Positions 25,366 through 34,324 are shown, counted from the first letter of the stretch. The stretch: DNA of 64,000 nucleotides from Faecalibacter bovis (GCF_017948305.1 NZ_CP072842.1:1804501-1868500); one strand, 5' to 3'. Made by a program: numbers and translations. The notes: a model not told the origin generated them from the sequence alone.

Positions 25366-26511
25366 TTAAGCAGCGTCGTACTTTTTATCGTCAATTACCA
25401 TTTTTGAAATAATTTCAAACATAATTTCTTGCGATCCTCCACCAATTGTACCAATCCTAGAATCGCGATACATACGCGCCAAGAAGTGATCTTCTCTTAC
25501 ACCTAAATCCTCCATAATCTCGATACATTTGATGATTATTTTGTCGGCCAACGCTGTCGCATTTACTTTTGCAATAGAACATTCTAAAACCATATATTCG
25601 CCTTCTTCGTGATTTTTACAACACTGATAAACAAATTGTTTTGATAATTCTACATCAGCCACCATTTGCGCTAAATCGTGACGCTTTTGTTGATTATCTG
25701 CGCCTTTTAATAATTTAGCTTTTTGCTGTATCGTATAATTTAAGGCATTTACAGCATCGTTAATTGATCCTAAAGCCATCGAAAGCCTTTCGTATTGTAA
25801 ACCTCCCATTAAATAGAAGAATCCGCTTCCTTCCGTTCCGATTAAATTTTCAACAGGAACTTTCACATTATTAAATCCAATCTCAGCAGTATCAGAAGCG
25901 TGCCATCCCATTTTGTGAATTGGATTTCTAATTACACCTTCTGCATTAGCATCAATAATTAATAAAGAAAAACCTGCGAATCCAGCATTTGGATCTGTTT
26001 TAACAACTGTTACAAAAAAATCACCCAAAATTCCATTTGTAATAAATGTTTTGGAACCGTTTACGATGTAAAAGTCACCTTCTTTAACAGCAACAGTTTT
26101 TGCATTGGCAACATCCGAACCTCCTCCAGGTTCAGTAATCGCCATACAGCAATTCATATCGCCTAAAACAACAGGTTTTAAATATTTTTCTTTTAAAAAA
26201 TCAGACCCATATTTGTAAATATATGGAAGTGCCATTTGTGTAATCCCAAAAGCAGCATTAAAACCACCACTTCGGATTTTAGAAACTTCTTCAACCAAAA
26301 GAACATTGTACCAGAAATCACGGTTTGTACCACCATATTCCTTAGGAAAACCAAAACCTAAGTAGCCTTTTTCGCCCATTTTTTTCCAAATCGATTTTGG
26401 AATATGTTGTTCCTTTTCCCATTGATCGATATTGGGTTTAACTTCTTGATCAAAGAATGCTTTTATTTCTTTTCTTTTTTTTTCGTGTTCAGCTGTATAA
26501 TATCTACTCAT
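25366..26511 (-). CDS. Acyl-CoA dehydrogenase, divergent (ACAD1)
   Basis: 381 aa, full length. FAD/substrate motif AITEPGGGSDVA and the middle-domain FITNGILGDF strand are present, and the catalytic Glu of the isovaleryl-CoA-dehydrogenase type is kept in GLQYERL. The C-terminal domain is unusual: the RxAFGxxI...Q motif found in its two paralogues here (REAFGRKINRFQ at 26566-28107, KAFGRPIAYFQ at 40230-41378) is replaced by KAKLLKGADNQQKRHDL. That motif contacts FAD across the dimer, so ACAD1 may work as the partner of a second ACAD. It is last in the minus arm, behind a terminator-like hairpin (26525-26556). Confidence 0.88.
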   Translation of the reverse strand: MSRYYTAEHEKKRKEIKAFFDQEVKPNIDQWEKEQHIPKSIWKKMGEKGYLGFGFPKEYGGTNRDFWYNVLLVEEVSKIRSGGFNAAFGITQMALPYIYKYGSDFLKEKYLKPVVLGDMNCCMAITEPGGGSDVANAKTVAVKEGDFYIVNGSKTFITNGILGDFFVTVVKTDPNAGFAGFSLLIIDANAEGVIRNPIHKMGWHASDTAEIGFNNVKVPVENLIGTEGSGFFYLMGGLQYERLSMALGSINDAVNALNYTIQQKAKLLKGADNQQKRHDLAQMVADVELSKQFVYQCCKNHEEGEYMVLECSIAKVNATALADKIIIKCIEIMEDLGVREDHFLARMYRDSRIGTIGGGSQEIMFEIISKMVIDDKKYDAA

Positions 26512-26524
26512 AACTAATCAATTT

Positions 26525-26556
26525 AAAAAATAAAAGGCTGAATATATCAGCCTTTT
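26525..26556 (-). terminator. Terminator-like hairpin between two ACAD genes
   Basis: AAAAGGCTGA (26532-26541) pairs with 26547-26556; the minus-strand side runs into T's. It should reduce readthrough from ACAD-SCP2 into ACAD1. Confidence 0.75.
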
Positions 26557-26565
26557 ATTACGTTT

Positions 26566-28107
26566 TTATCCTAACAAAGACTGTAACTTCATTGCAACGC
26601 TCATATCACCTTTGATCTGAACTTTACCACCCATTACGGCGTTCATCGGATTTAATTTTCCTGATAATAAATCAGCTAAATCTTCTTTAGAAACTTTTAA
26701 AGTACAATCTGCATCTTGATCGTCTTGAGAAACTACATTAGTATCACCTTTACCATCAATAACGATAACTTCTCCTCCTAAATCGAATTTTAAAGAATTT
26801 CCGATTGCTGATACTTTTTCTGCGTTAGTTTTGATAACGTCTAATAAATTTAAATCTGACATAGTTGTGTTTTTTTCTTGATTAGTATTTATAGTTGCTT
26901 GTCCGTTTGTTTTTGGTTCAGAATTTCCTGCTGGTTTTGAGTTGTTTGCTGTATCGTAAGATACATCATCAATCACCATTTTTGCAATAATTTCGCGCAT
27001 AATCTCTGATGTTCCTCCACCGATAGTTCCTACACGAGTGTCGCGGTACATACGAGCAATCTTGAATTCTTCTGTAAATCCGTAACCACCGAAAAATTGT
27101 AATGATTCGTTAATTACTCTACTTGATAATTCAGTTGATTGTAATTTTGCAATAGAACATTCTTTTACCGCATATTCTCCATCATTTTGTAATTGAGCAC
27201 AGTAATACACATAGTTTTTAGTGACTTCGATATCTGCTGTCATTTGTGCAACACGATGACGTAAAACTTGAAAACGATTAATTTTTCGACCAAATGCTTC
27301 ACGTTGGTTCATATATTCTAAAGCATAATTTAAAGCACATTCAGATGCTGCAGTTCCCATAATAGCGCCAGCTAAACGCTCTAACTGTAATCCACCCATC
27401 AAGTAAATAAATCCTAAACCTTCTTCACCCAATAAGTTTTCTTTTGGAACTTTTACGTTATCAAAACTTATTTCAGCTGTATCAGAAGAATGCCAACCTA
27501 ATTTTTCAATTTTAGTTGTTGTAACACCAGCTGATTCACGATCAATCAATAGTAATGAAACTCCTTTTACACCAGCTTCTGGATCTGTTTTCACAACAGT
27601 TACGTAATAATCTCCGTAGATTCCGTTTGTGATGAATGTTTTCGATCCATTAACAACATAATAATCTCCATCTAATTTTGCTGTTGTGCGAATATTTGCA
27701 GCATCTGAGCCTGCACCAGGTTCTGTAATTGCAATGGCAGAAACTTTATCGCCAGCGATTGTTGGCATTAAGTAATTTTCTTTAATGTAATCCGAACCAT
27801 GTTTCATTAAATAGGGAGAAGACATGTATTGGATAACAGCAAATGTAATTGCGAAACCACCTGAGAAAACAGAAGAAATTTCTTCTAAGAAAATAACAGA
27901 GTAGTAGAAATCTAAATCCATTCCACCGTATTGTTCTGGCATATTTAAACCTAAATAGCCCATGTCACCCATTTTCTTGATCACTTCTCGTGGGATTTTG
28001 TTATCCTTTTCCCACTGATCGATATATGGAGTTACTTCTTTATTTAAAAATTGTTTTAACGAATCTCTAAACGCTTTATGTTCGTCTGTAAATTGTATGT
28101 TTTTCAT
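26566..28107 (-). CDS. Acyl-CoA dehydrogenase fused to a C-terminal SCP2 domain (ACAD2)
   Basis: 513 aa, about 130 longer than a normal ACAD. Residues 1-385 are a complete ACAD with AITEPGAGSDAANI, the isovaleryl-type catalytic Glu in LQLERL, REAFGRKINRFQ, and GTIGGGTSEIMREI. A low-complexity Asn/Lys/Thr linker (about 386-414) leads to an SCP2 sterol/acyl-CoA carrier domain (about 415-513; LKFDLGGEVIVIDGKGD, KVQIKGDMSVAMKLQSLL). SCP2 domains bind fatty acyl and isoprenoid chains in a hydrophobic tunnel. The linker contains an internal ATG (26862) preceded by an A/C-rich string like a native gene leader, so the fusion may descend from two adjacent genes, and free SCP2 might also be made. Confidence 0.9.
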   Translation of the reverse strand: MKNIQFTDEHKAFRDSLKQFLNKEVTPYIDQWEKDNKIPREVIKKMGDMGYLGLNMPEQYGGMDLDFYYSVIFLEEISSVFSGGFAITFAVIQYMSSPYLMKHGSDYIKENYLMPTIAGDKVSAIAITEPGAGSDAANIRTTAKLDGDYYVVNGSKTFITNGIYGDYYVTVVKTDPEAGVKGVSLLLIDRESAGVTTTKIEKLGWHSSDTAEISFDNVKVPKENLLGEEGLGFIYLMGGLQLERLAGAIMGTAASECALNYALEYMNQREAFGRKINRFQVLRHRVAQMTADIEVTKNYVYYCAQLQNDGEYAVKECSIAKLQSTELSSRVINESLQFFGGYGFTEEFKIARMYRDTRVGTIGGGTSEIMREIIAKMVIDDVSYDTANNSKPAGNSEPKTNGQATINTNQEKNTTMSDLNLLDVIKTNAEKVSAIGNSLKFDLGGEVIVIDGKGDTNVVSQDDQDADCTLKVSKEDLADLLSGKLNPMNAVMGGKVQIKGDMSVAMKLQSLLG

Positions 28108-28122
28108 TTTTTTGTGATTTTT

Positions 28123-29808
28123 TTAAGGCCAAACAATTTTAGATGAATTTGTAATCCATTTTGAATATTGATCTTTGTATCGTTCGTGGACTAAATTTCG
28201 TTTAACCTTAAGAGTTGGTGTCAAAATTTTATTTTCAATTGACCATTCATCATCTAAAATTACAAGATGAGATAACTTCTGAAAATTGATTAATTCGTCA
28301 TTTACACGTTTAAGTTCAGGTAATAAATTATCTTCAATTTCTTGTTTCGATTTTGCTTTACCAATTTCAGATAACTTAATTAATCCTAACGGTTGAGCTA
28401 TTCCAATTCCAACAACTACAATTTGTTCGATATTCTCATTTGTTCCAAATTTCCATTCGATAGGAGAAGGAACAACATATTTACCCTTTGATGTTTTGAA
28501 AGCATCTTGGATTCTTCCTTCAATATAAATGAATCCGTCTTCGTCAATTCGCCCTCGATCACCTGTATGTAACCAACCATCCTGAATTACTTCAGAGCTT
28601 TTCTCAGGTTGTTTATAATAACCAGTTAAAATAGAAGGTCCTTTTAATAAAATTTCTTGAGTTTCCTCGTTAATTTTTGCCTCAATACCACTAATAGGCT
28701 TTCCAACTGTTCCAATTTTTTTATTTCCTTTTGGAGTGATTAATGTTAAGCCAGTTGTTTCGGTCATTCCATAAACTTCGCGTAGATGTAAACCTAAATC
28801 AGCATACCATTTTTTTAATTCAGGTGGGATTGGAGCTGCAGCAGTAATAGGATGTATCATTCGAGATAAGCCTAATTTTTGTTTAATTTTTTTCTTGACG
28901 ATATTATTTATGATTGGAATTTTAAATAATAGATCTAAACGTTTCTGAGGCATTTTTTCTAAAACTCCTAATTGAAATTTAGACCATAAATGCGGTACAG
29001 TAAACATTAAAGTTGGTTGAGTATCTTGAATATTTTTCACAAAGGTGTTAATATTCTCTACAAAAGAAATAGTTCCGCCTGTGATAAATGCAGCCATTTC
29101 GACTGCCATACGCTCTCCAATATGATTTAGAGGAAGTACAGAAATAAAATGTGCATTTCCTACAATTTCAGTTAAACCTATTTCATGATTTGTGGTTTCA
29201 ACTTTGATAACATGACGCATATTGCCATACGTTAGCATTACTCCTTTAGGTGTTCCAGTAGTTCCGGAAGTAAATAAAATAGTCCAAATATCATCGTCTG
29301 CATATTTTGGTGTAAAATCTTTTACTTCTGTTAAATTCTGAATTTCTTCCCAACGTGTTCCACGATCAATTTTTACATGATCTGGATGTTCTCTGAAAGT
29401 GATAATTTCAACATCATTTGGAATTACAGTTTTAATCTGATCCCAGGTTTCTAATTTTCCAGCAAACAAGAATTTGGAATCGCTTTCTTTCAAAACAACT
29501 TCAAATTCCGCAGCATTAAGATTGGGATAGAAGGGTGTAGAAATAGCTTCTAATAAAAGTAAAGCTATATCTGTAATAATCCATTCAGCACAATTTTTAG
29601 AAACAATACCAACGTGAGTATTTTTTGTAACGCCTTTGCTTTCAAGGTAAGTTGCTAATTTGCGTGCTTGTTGTCCAACTTCACTATAGGTATAAGTTAT
29701 CCATTGATTTCCTTTAGGTTGGCGAAGGAAAATTGCATCAGGCTTTTCTTTTTCCCAATAGAAAAAGAAGTCCATAAAATCTGCATTTTCAAATTTTGGT
29801 AAAGACAT
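28123..29808 (-). CDS. AMP-forming long-chain acyl-CoA synthetase
   Basis: 561 aa. AMP-binding P-loop motif FTSGTTGTPKGVML (about residues 188-201), the YGMTETTG adenylate motif and the HTGDRGRIDEDGFIYIEGR hinge are all present. It resembles the FadD15 / eukaryotic long-chain branch (opening with a WITYTYSEVGQQARKLA block) rather than acetyl-CoA synthetase. It should activate a free acid to its CoA thioester at the head of the pathway. Its start is preceded by an A/C-rich leader (29809-29850). The downstream ACAD-SCP2 gene begins 15 bases after its stop, consistent with one operon. Confidence 0.9.
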   Translation of the reverse strand: MSLPKFENADFMDFFFYWEKEKPDAIFLRQPKGNQWITYTYSEVGQQARKLATYLESKGVTKNTHVGIVSKNCAEWIITDIALLLLEAISTPFYPNLNAAEFEVVLKESDSKFLFAGKLETWDQIKTVIPNDVEIITFREHPDHVKIDRGTRWEEIQNLTEVKDFTPKYADDDIWTILFTSGTTGTPKGVMLTYGNMRHVIKVETTNHEIGLTEIVGNAHFISVLPLNHIGERMAVEMAAFITGGTISFVENINTFVKNIQDTQPTLMFTVPHLWSKFQLGVLEKMPQKRLDLLFKIPIINNIVKKKIKQKLGLSRMIHPITAAAPIPPELKKWYADLGLHLREVYGMTETTGLTLITPKGNKKIGTVGKPISGIEAKINEETQEILLKGPSILTGYYKQPEKSSEVIQDGWLHTGDRGRIDEDGFIYIEGRIQDAFKTSKGKYVVPSPIEWKFGTNENIEQIVVVGIGIAQPLGLIKLSEIGKAKSKQEIEDNLLPELKRVNDELINFQKLSHLVILDDEWSIENKILTPTLKVKRNLVHERYKDQYSKWITNSSKIVWP

Positions 29809-29853
29809 AATAATAGAAGATTTTGTAGTTTGTGTTTTTTTTGTGATTCAATA

Positions 29854-30624
29854 TTATAATGTAAAAACATCTCCCCAAAGTCTTTGACCTCCGTCAACAT
29901 ACAATGTTTCTCCAGTAATAAATTTTGCATAAGGACTCGCTAAAAATAATACAGCGTGAGCTACATCATCTGTCGATCCTAACTCGTTTACAGGAACTGT
30001 TTTGGCAATTCCTTCAACCAATTCTTTTGGATATCGTTCTAATCCTGTTGATTGTATAATTCCTGGTGCAACCGCATTAATTTTAATGCCTTGTCGTGCC
30101 CATTCAATTGCTAAAGATTTCGTTAAATTGTCTACACCTGCGCGCGCTGCACCCGTGTGCGACATTCCCGGAAAACCTTTATATATATTTGCAATAATGT
30201 TGACAATATTTCCTTTCTTTTGTTCCAAGAAGAAAGTATTGGCCATTGTTTGCGTCATATAAAATGTTCCGTTTAGGTTGTTATTAATCACCGAAGTCCA
30301 TCCGTTGAAAGATAAATCTTTGGCTAATGAAGGAAACTGACCTCCAGCATTATTCACTAAAATATCTAAACGTCCATATTTTTCTTTGATGTAATCTGCT
30401 AATTGTTGAATTTGCTCTTGTTCGCGAATATCACAGATTTGGTACGTCACTTCTCCTGCATCTCGCAATTTCTCAATTGCTTTTTGCAGTTTTTCTCCGT
30501 TACGACCTGTAATTACTACTTTGGCTCCGTTCGTTAAAAATTGTTTCGCAATGCTGAAACCAATTCCACTTCCGCCACCAGTAACTAATACAATTTGGTC
30601 TTGAAATGAATCCTGTAAAATCAT
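29854..30624 (-). CDS. PECR-like SDR, trans-2-enoyl-CoA reductase candidate
   Basis: 256 aa. Cofactor motif TGGGSGIG (15-22) and NNAGG are present. The usual YxxxK is not: the aligned stretch reads HTGAARAGV, so Tyr is Thr and Lys is Arg. Vertebrate peroxisomal trans-2-enoyl-CoA reductase (PECR) has the same HSGAARAGV-type block, as do some 2,4-dienoyl-CoA reductase relatives, so this is a deliberate subtype rather than decay. PECR reduces enoyl-CoAs, including phytenoyl-CoA in phytol breakdown. The gene starts 2 bases after the BKACE stop in the same operon. Assignment to enoyl-CoA reduction is by motif; the true substrate is open. Confidence 0.8.
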   Translation of the reverse strand: MILQDSFQDQIVLVTGGGSGIGFSIAKQFLTNGAKVVITGRNGEKLQKAIEKLRDAGEVTYQICDIREQEQIQQLADYIKEKYGRLDILVNNAGGQFPSLAKDLSFNGWTSVINNNLNGTFYMTQTMANTFFLEQKKGNIVNIIANIYKGFPGMSHTGAARAGVDNLTKSLAIEWARQGIKINAVAPGIIQSTGLERYPKELVEGIAKTVPVNELGSTDDVAHAVLFLASPYAKFITGETLYVDGGQRLWGDVFTL

Positions 30625-30626
30625 AC

Positions 30627-31487
30627 TTATGAGATTCTAGGAATGTTTAAAATTTGACGAGTTTCTGCCATAGAAGCAGGTTCTTTACCTACCATACGAG
30701 CTAAACGAACAGCAGCATCTACCAATTCTCCGTTTGATTTTGCCATTTCTCCTTCAGGTAAGTAGAAGTTATCCTCTAAACCAACACGGAAGTTTCCTCC
30801 TAATGTTAAAGCAGCTGCAGCTAATGCCCATTGCTTACGTCCAATTCCGATGACCTGCCAAACTGAATCTGGTGGTAAAGTATTCACTTGATGCACTAAG
30901 TTTTGTGTCGTAGGCGCAATTCCTCCTAAAACACCCATTACTAAGGAATAGATATATGGTTTTTCCATCATTCCCATATCGATAATTGGTAAAGAGTTAT
31001 TGATATGACCGTTATCAAAACATTCCATTTCTGGACGAGTTCCAGCCGCTTTCATTCTTTCCATAAAGAATTGAATGTCTTTGAATGGATTTGCGAAAAC
31101 AAAATCGTGGTAAAATTGTTTTTTCTCTTTTGAGTAGATCGCGTAGTTCATTGAACCCATATTTAATGCTGCCGTTTCTGGTTTTAAAGCATCAATTTGG
31201 TGAATACGCTCTTCATTTGGAATCCCGATAGCTCCAGTAGAATAGTTGATGATAACATCTGGACAATGCTTACGCACTTCTTCGTGAATTCTTGTATACG
31301 TTTCTACATCATACGCTGGTAATCCATTGTCTTGACGCGCGTGAATGTGAACGATTGAAGCTCCAGCTTCTACAGCTAATTTTGCTTCTAATCCAATTTC
31401 TTCTGGCGTATATGGAATATAAGGACATTGATTTCTGTTTGCTAAAGCTCCAGTTAATGCCGCTGTGATGACTACTTTATTTTTCAT
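30627..31487 (-). CDS. Beta-keto acid cleavage enzyme (BKACE / DUF849, Kce-like)
   Basis: 286 aa TIM-barrel protein. Zn ligands His47 and His49 (VHIHARQ) and the later ECFDNGH and VGLEDNFYLP blocks mark the BKACE family. Known members, such as 3-keto-5-aminohexanoate cleavage enzyme, combine a beta-keto acid with acetyl-CoA to give acetoacetate and a new acyl-CoA, through a 3-hydroxy-3-substituted-glutaryl-CoA intermediate. That intermediate is the type of compound expected from the carboxylase and hydratase encoded next to it, and no HMG-CoA lyase is present here. A lyase-like role is inferred, not shown. An A/C-rich leader (31488-31510) precedes the ATG. Confidence 0.9.
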   Translation of the reverse strand: MKNKVVITAALTGALANRNQCPYIPYTPEEIGLEAKLAVEAGASIVHIHARQDNGLPAYDVETYTRIHEEVRKHCPDVIINYSTGAIGIPNEERIHQIDALKPETAALNMGSMNYAIYSKEKKQFYHDFVFANPFKDIQFFMERMKAAGTRPEMECFDNGHINNSLPIIDMGMMEKPYIYSLVMGVLGGIAPTTQNLVHQVNTLPPDSVWQVIGIGRKQWALAAAALTLGGNFRVGLEDNFYLPEGEMAKSNGELVDAAVRLARMVGKEPASMAETRQILNIPRIS

Positions 31488-31523
31488 TTATTGTGGTTTT
31501 GTGTTTTGATATTTTGTTTTAGT

Positions 31524-32351
31524 TTATTCTCCTTTCCATTCGGGTTGACGCTTTTCCCTAAAGGCTGCAATTCCTTCTTGTGCATCTTTCGAACCGATGG
31601 CTTGCATTAGCATTCCGAATAAATATTCGTTTTCTGCTTTTACGTCTTTTTCTTTTAATTTTTTGTAAGCTGTTAATCCAAGTCGAATGGCGTTCGGTGA
31701 GTTTTCGAATAAAGTCGATAAAATTTCGTTCACCTTTTCATCGGTATTTTCCGTCACGTGGGTAATTAATCCATTCGTTAACGCTTCTTCGGCTGAAATA
31801 CTTTTTCCTGTAATACACCAATCAATGACTTTACGAGCAGGCATAACTTCTAATAAACTACTCATCACTTGGAAAGGATATAAGCCACGCTTCACTTCTG
31901 GTAATCCAAATTCTACCGATGGTTTTGCAATGACGTAGTTACAACCTGTCATCATTAACATTCCACCCGCTAATACATTTTTATCGACTTGAGCGATACA
32001 AGGTTTTGTTAGATTGTTAAAGATTTCATTGATTAAGACTTTATCATTTGGGAAAGGAATTGTTGAAACAATTTCTTCCGCACCACCTTGAAATGCCTTT
32101 AAATCGGCTCCGGCACAAAAAATATCTCCGTTTGCTTTTAAAACGACTGCCCAAACGTCTTTCGCTTGATTTGCATATTCTAAAGCAAAAGCTAATTCAT
32201 TGACCATATGTGGATGCAAAGCGTTCTTTTTTTCTGGACGATTTAACGTAACCGATAAAGTGTGATTTGCTTCTTCAACGATTAAAAATTGAAACGTTTG
32301 CTCGTGTAATTTTGCAACTAATTCTGTTTCGAAGTATCCCATTTTATGCAA
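31524..32351 (-). CDS. Enoyl-CoA hydratase of the glutaconyl-CoA (LiuC/AtuE) kind
   Basis: 275 aa crotonase fold. The oxyanion-hole segment CAGADLKAF (79-87) is present. Of the two classical catalytic glutamates only the second is kept (Glu152 in FGLPEVKRGLYPF); the first is Leu132 in VLAGGMLMM. Bacterial methylglutaconyl-CoA and isohexenylglutaconyl-CoA hydratases (LiuC, AtuE) also lack the first one, which supports a role in hydrating the product of the neighbouring carboxylase. Start codon overlaps the carboxylase alpha stop by 8 bases, so they are translationally coupled. Met4 is an alternative start. Confidence 0.85.
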   Translation of the reverse strand: MHKMGYFETELVAKLHEQTFQFLIVEEANHTLSVTLNRPEKKNALHPHMVNELAFALEYANQAKDVWAVVLKANGDIFCAGADLKAFQGGAEEIVSTIPFPNDKVLINEIFNNLTKPCIAQVDKNVLAGGMLMMTGCNYVIAKPSVEFGLPEVKRGLYPFQVMSSLLEVMPARKVIDWCITGKSISAEEALTNGLITHVTENTDEKVNEILSTLFENSPNAIRLGLTAYKKLKEKDVKAENEYLFGMLMQAIGSKDAQEGIAAFREKRQPEWKGE

Positions 32352-34299
32352 TTTTTAAGAGTAAATAATCCGCTTCGATACTTTGTGCTTTTTCCACAAA
32401 TATTTCTTCTACCACACCATCTTTATCGGCAACAACTGGAATTTCCATTTTCATTGAGGATAAAATAATTAGTATTTGACCTTCTTTCACTTCGTCACCT
32501 ACATTCACTCGAATGTCGATAATTTCAGCTGGCATTGGCGACGTATAACCACCTTCTACCTTTTCTTGTTTTTTTGGAGGGAAACGATCCACATATTTTA
32601 CATCTAAACTTCCAAAATTCGGATGTTGAATAAAATACGTTTGATCTTTGTGTAATACCGTGTACGTTTCTTTTTTACTGTTAATGATCAAATGGATTTG
32701 AGCGTTTTCGAAACCAATAACCGTCACTTCATATGTTGATTCTCCAATTGAATATGTTAAAGATTTTCCAACGGTACGATAGTTTACTTTCGTTTGATTT
32801 TCATTGATTTCAAACGTATCCCATTGTCCTTGAGAGAAGCTGTTTCTCCAACCAATTAATGAATGATTATGCTTATTTCTTTCAGCATAACGAGCAGCTG
32901 AAACTGCAATTAACGCTTCATTGATGTATTGATCAGTTGAAGCTTTTTCAAATGAATATGATGTCTCTAAGAATTTAGTATGATAATCTCCTGATTGTAC
33001 GTGATCATTTTTGATTAAATCCAATAAGAAATCTTGATTCGTCGTTACACCTAAACATTTTGTGTGTTCTAATGTATACTGCATTTTACGAAACGCTTCA
33101 TCACGAGTATTACCGTGCACGATGATTTTCGCAATCATTGGATCGTAAAATAAAGAAATTTCTGATCCAGATTCAATTCCAGATTCAATTCGTAATCCGT
33201 CAACTTTTGGTAGTTCAAATAATTCGATTTTACCAGTTGCTGGTATATAATTGTTCGAAGCATCTTCCGCATACAAGCGTAATTCCATTGCATAACCAGA
33301 AGATTTTACATCCTCTTGTTTGATGGCTAAAGCTTTTCCTTCTGCCGAATCAATTTGCATTTTGACTAAGTCTAATCCTGTAATTTCTTCCGTTACGGGA
33401 TGCTCAACTTGTAAACGAGTATTCACTTCTAAGAAATAGAACGATTCGTCTTTGTCTGAATATACAAACTCAACCGTTCCTGCATTGTCATAATTTAAGG
33501 CTTTTGCCACACGACAAGTAATTTCTCCCATTTCTTCTCTTTTCGCTTGTGATAAAACTGGCGATGGAGATTCTTCCAATACTTTCTGGTAACGTCGTTG
33601 GATTGAACATTCTCTTTCTAATAAATGAATCACATTCCCGTGTTTATCACCAAAAATTTGGAACTCGATATGGCGTGCATTTTCGATGTATTTTTCGATG
33701 ATTAAATGATCGTCCCCAAAAGCAGATTTAGATTCGCGTTTCGCTGCTTCGATCGCGTTTTCAATTTCGCTTTCGTTGTTGACGATACGCATTCCTTTTC
33801 CACCTCCACCAGCAGATGCTTTTAATAATAATGGAAATCCAACTTTTAAGGCTTCTTGTGTTAAGGTTTCGATGCTTTGATCGTCTTTATTGTATCCAGG
33901 AATAGTAGGAATTTGATGTTCCTCCATAATTTTTTTCGCAATGGATTTAGAACCCATTTGGCGAATTGCATTTCCGTTAGGACCAATAAAAGTTACACCT
34001 TCAGCTTCGCAACGTTCTGCGAAATCGGCATTTTCTGATAAGAAACCATAACCTGGATGAATGGCATCAGCTCCAGATTTTTTAATAATTTCAACTATTT
34101 TTTCGACATTGATATAGGTGTCAGCCGGTTGATTTCCTGGTAAGTGATATGCTTCATCTGCTTGTTTCACAAATAAAGCATCTTGATCAGCATCCGAGAA
34201 AACAGCGATAGATTTTATCCCCAATTGTTTACACGTACGAATAATACGGCAAGCAATTTCTCCTCGGTTGATAATTATAATGGATTTAATCGATTTCAT
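32344..34299 (-). CDS. Acyl-CoA carboxylase alpha subunit (biotin carboxylase + BCCP)
   Basis: 651 aa from the ATG at 34299, chosen because IIIINRGEIACR follows at once, as in other biotin carboxylases; the frame is open upstream to 34359 inside the beta gene. Domains: biotin carboxylase with ATP-grasp loop KASAGGGGKGM (about 157-167), a middle domain, and C-terminal biotinyl domain with SSMKMEIPV. The biotin site is SMKM instead of the usual AMKM. The layout is that of methylcrotonyl-, geranyl- and propionyl-CoA carboxylase alpha. It forms the holoenzyme with the beta subunit encoded directly upstream. Confidence 0.93.
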   Translation of the reverse strand: MKSIKSIIIINRGEIACRIIRTCKQLGIKSIAVFSDADQDALFVKQADEAYHLPGNQPADTYINVEKIVEIIKKSGADAIHPGYGFLSENADFAERCEAEGVTFIGPNGNAIRQMGSKSIAKKIMEEHQIPTIPGYNKDDQSIETLTQEALKVGFPLLLKASAGGGGKGMRIVNNESEIENAIEAAKRESKSAFGDDHLIIEKYIENARHIEFQIFGDKHGNVIHLLERECSIQRRYQKVLEESPSPVLSQAKREEMGEITCRVAKALNYDNAGTVEFVYSDKDESFYFLEVNTRLQVEHPVTEEITGLDLVKMQIDSAEGKALAIKQEDVKSSGYAMELRLYAEDASNNYIPATGKIELFELPKVDGLRIESGIESGSEISLFYDPMIAKIIVHGNTRDEAFRKMQYTLEHTKCLGVTTNQDFLLDLIKNDHVQSGDYHTKFLETSYSFEKASTDQYINEALIAVSAARYAERNKHNHSLIGWRNSFSQGQWDTFEINENQTKVNYRTVGKSLTYSIGESTYEVTVIGFENAQIHLIINSKKETYTVLHKDQTYFIQHPNFGSLDVKYVDRFPPKKQEKVEGGYTSPMPAEIIDIRVNVGDEVKEGQILIILSSMKMEIPVVADKDGVVEEIFVEKAQSIEADYLLLKIA

Positions 34300-34324
34300 T
34301 TTGTTGTGCATTTTGAGTTTTAAA

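Noticed and set aside
26566..26862. Frameshift or assembly error joining ACAD and SCP2
   Set aside because: The frame is continuous through the linker without stops, and the linker has plausible flexible composition; a true fusion is the simpler reading.
29854..30624. Inactive SDR because YxxxK is missing
   Set aside because: The replaced motif equals that of active PECR-type reductases, so loss of activity is not implied.
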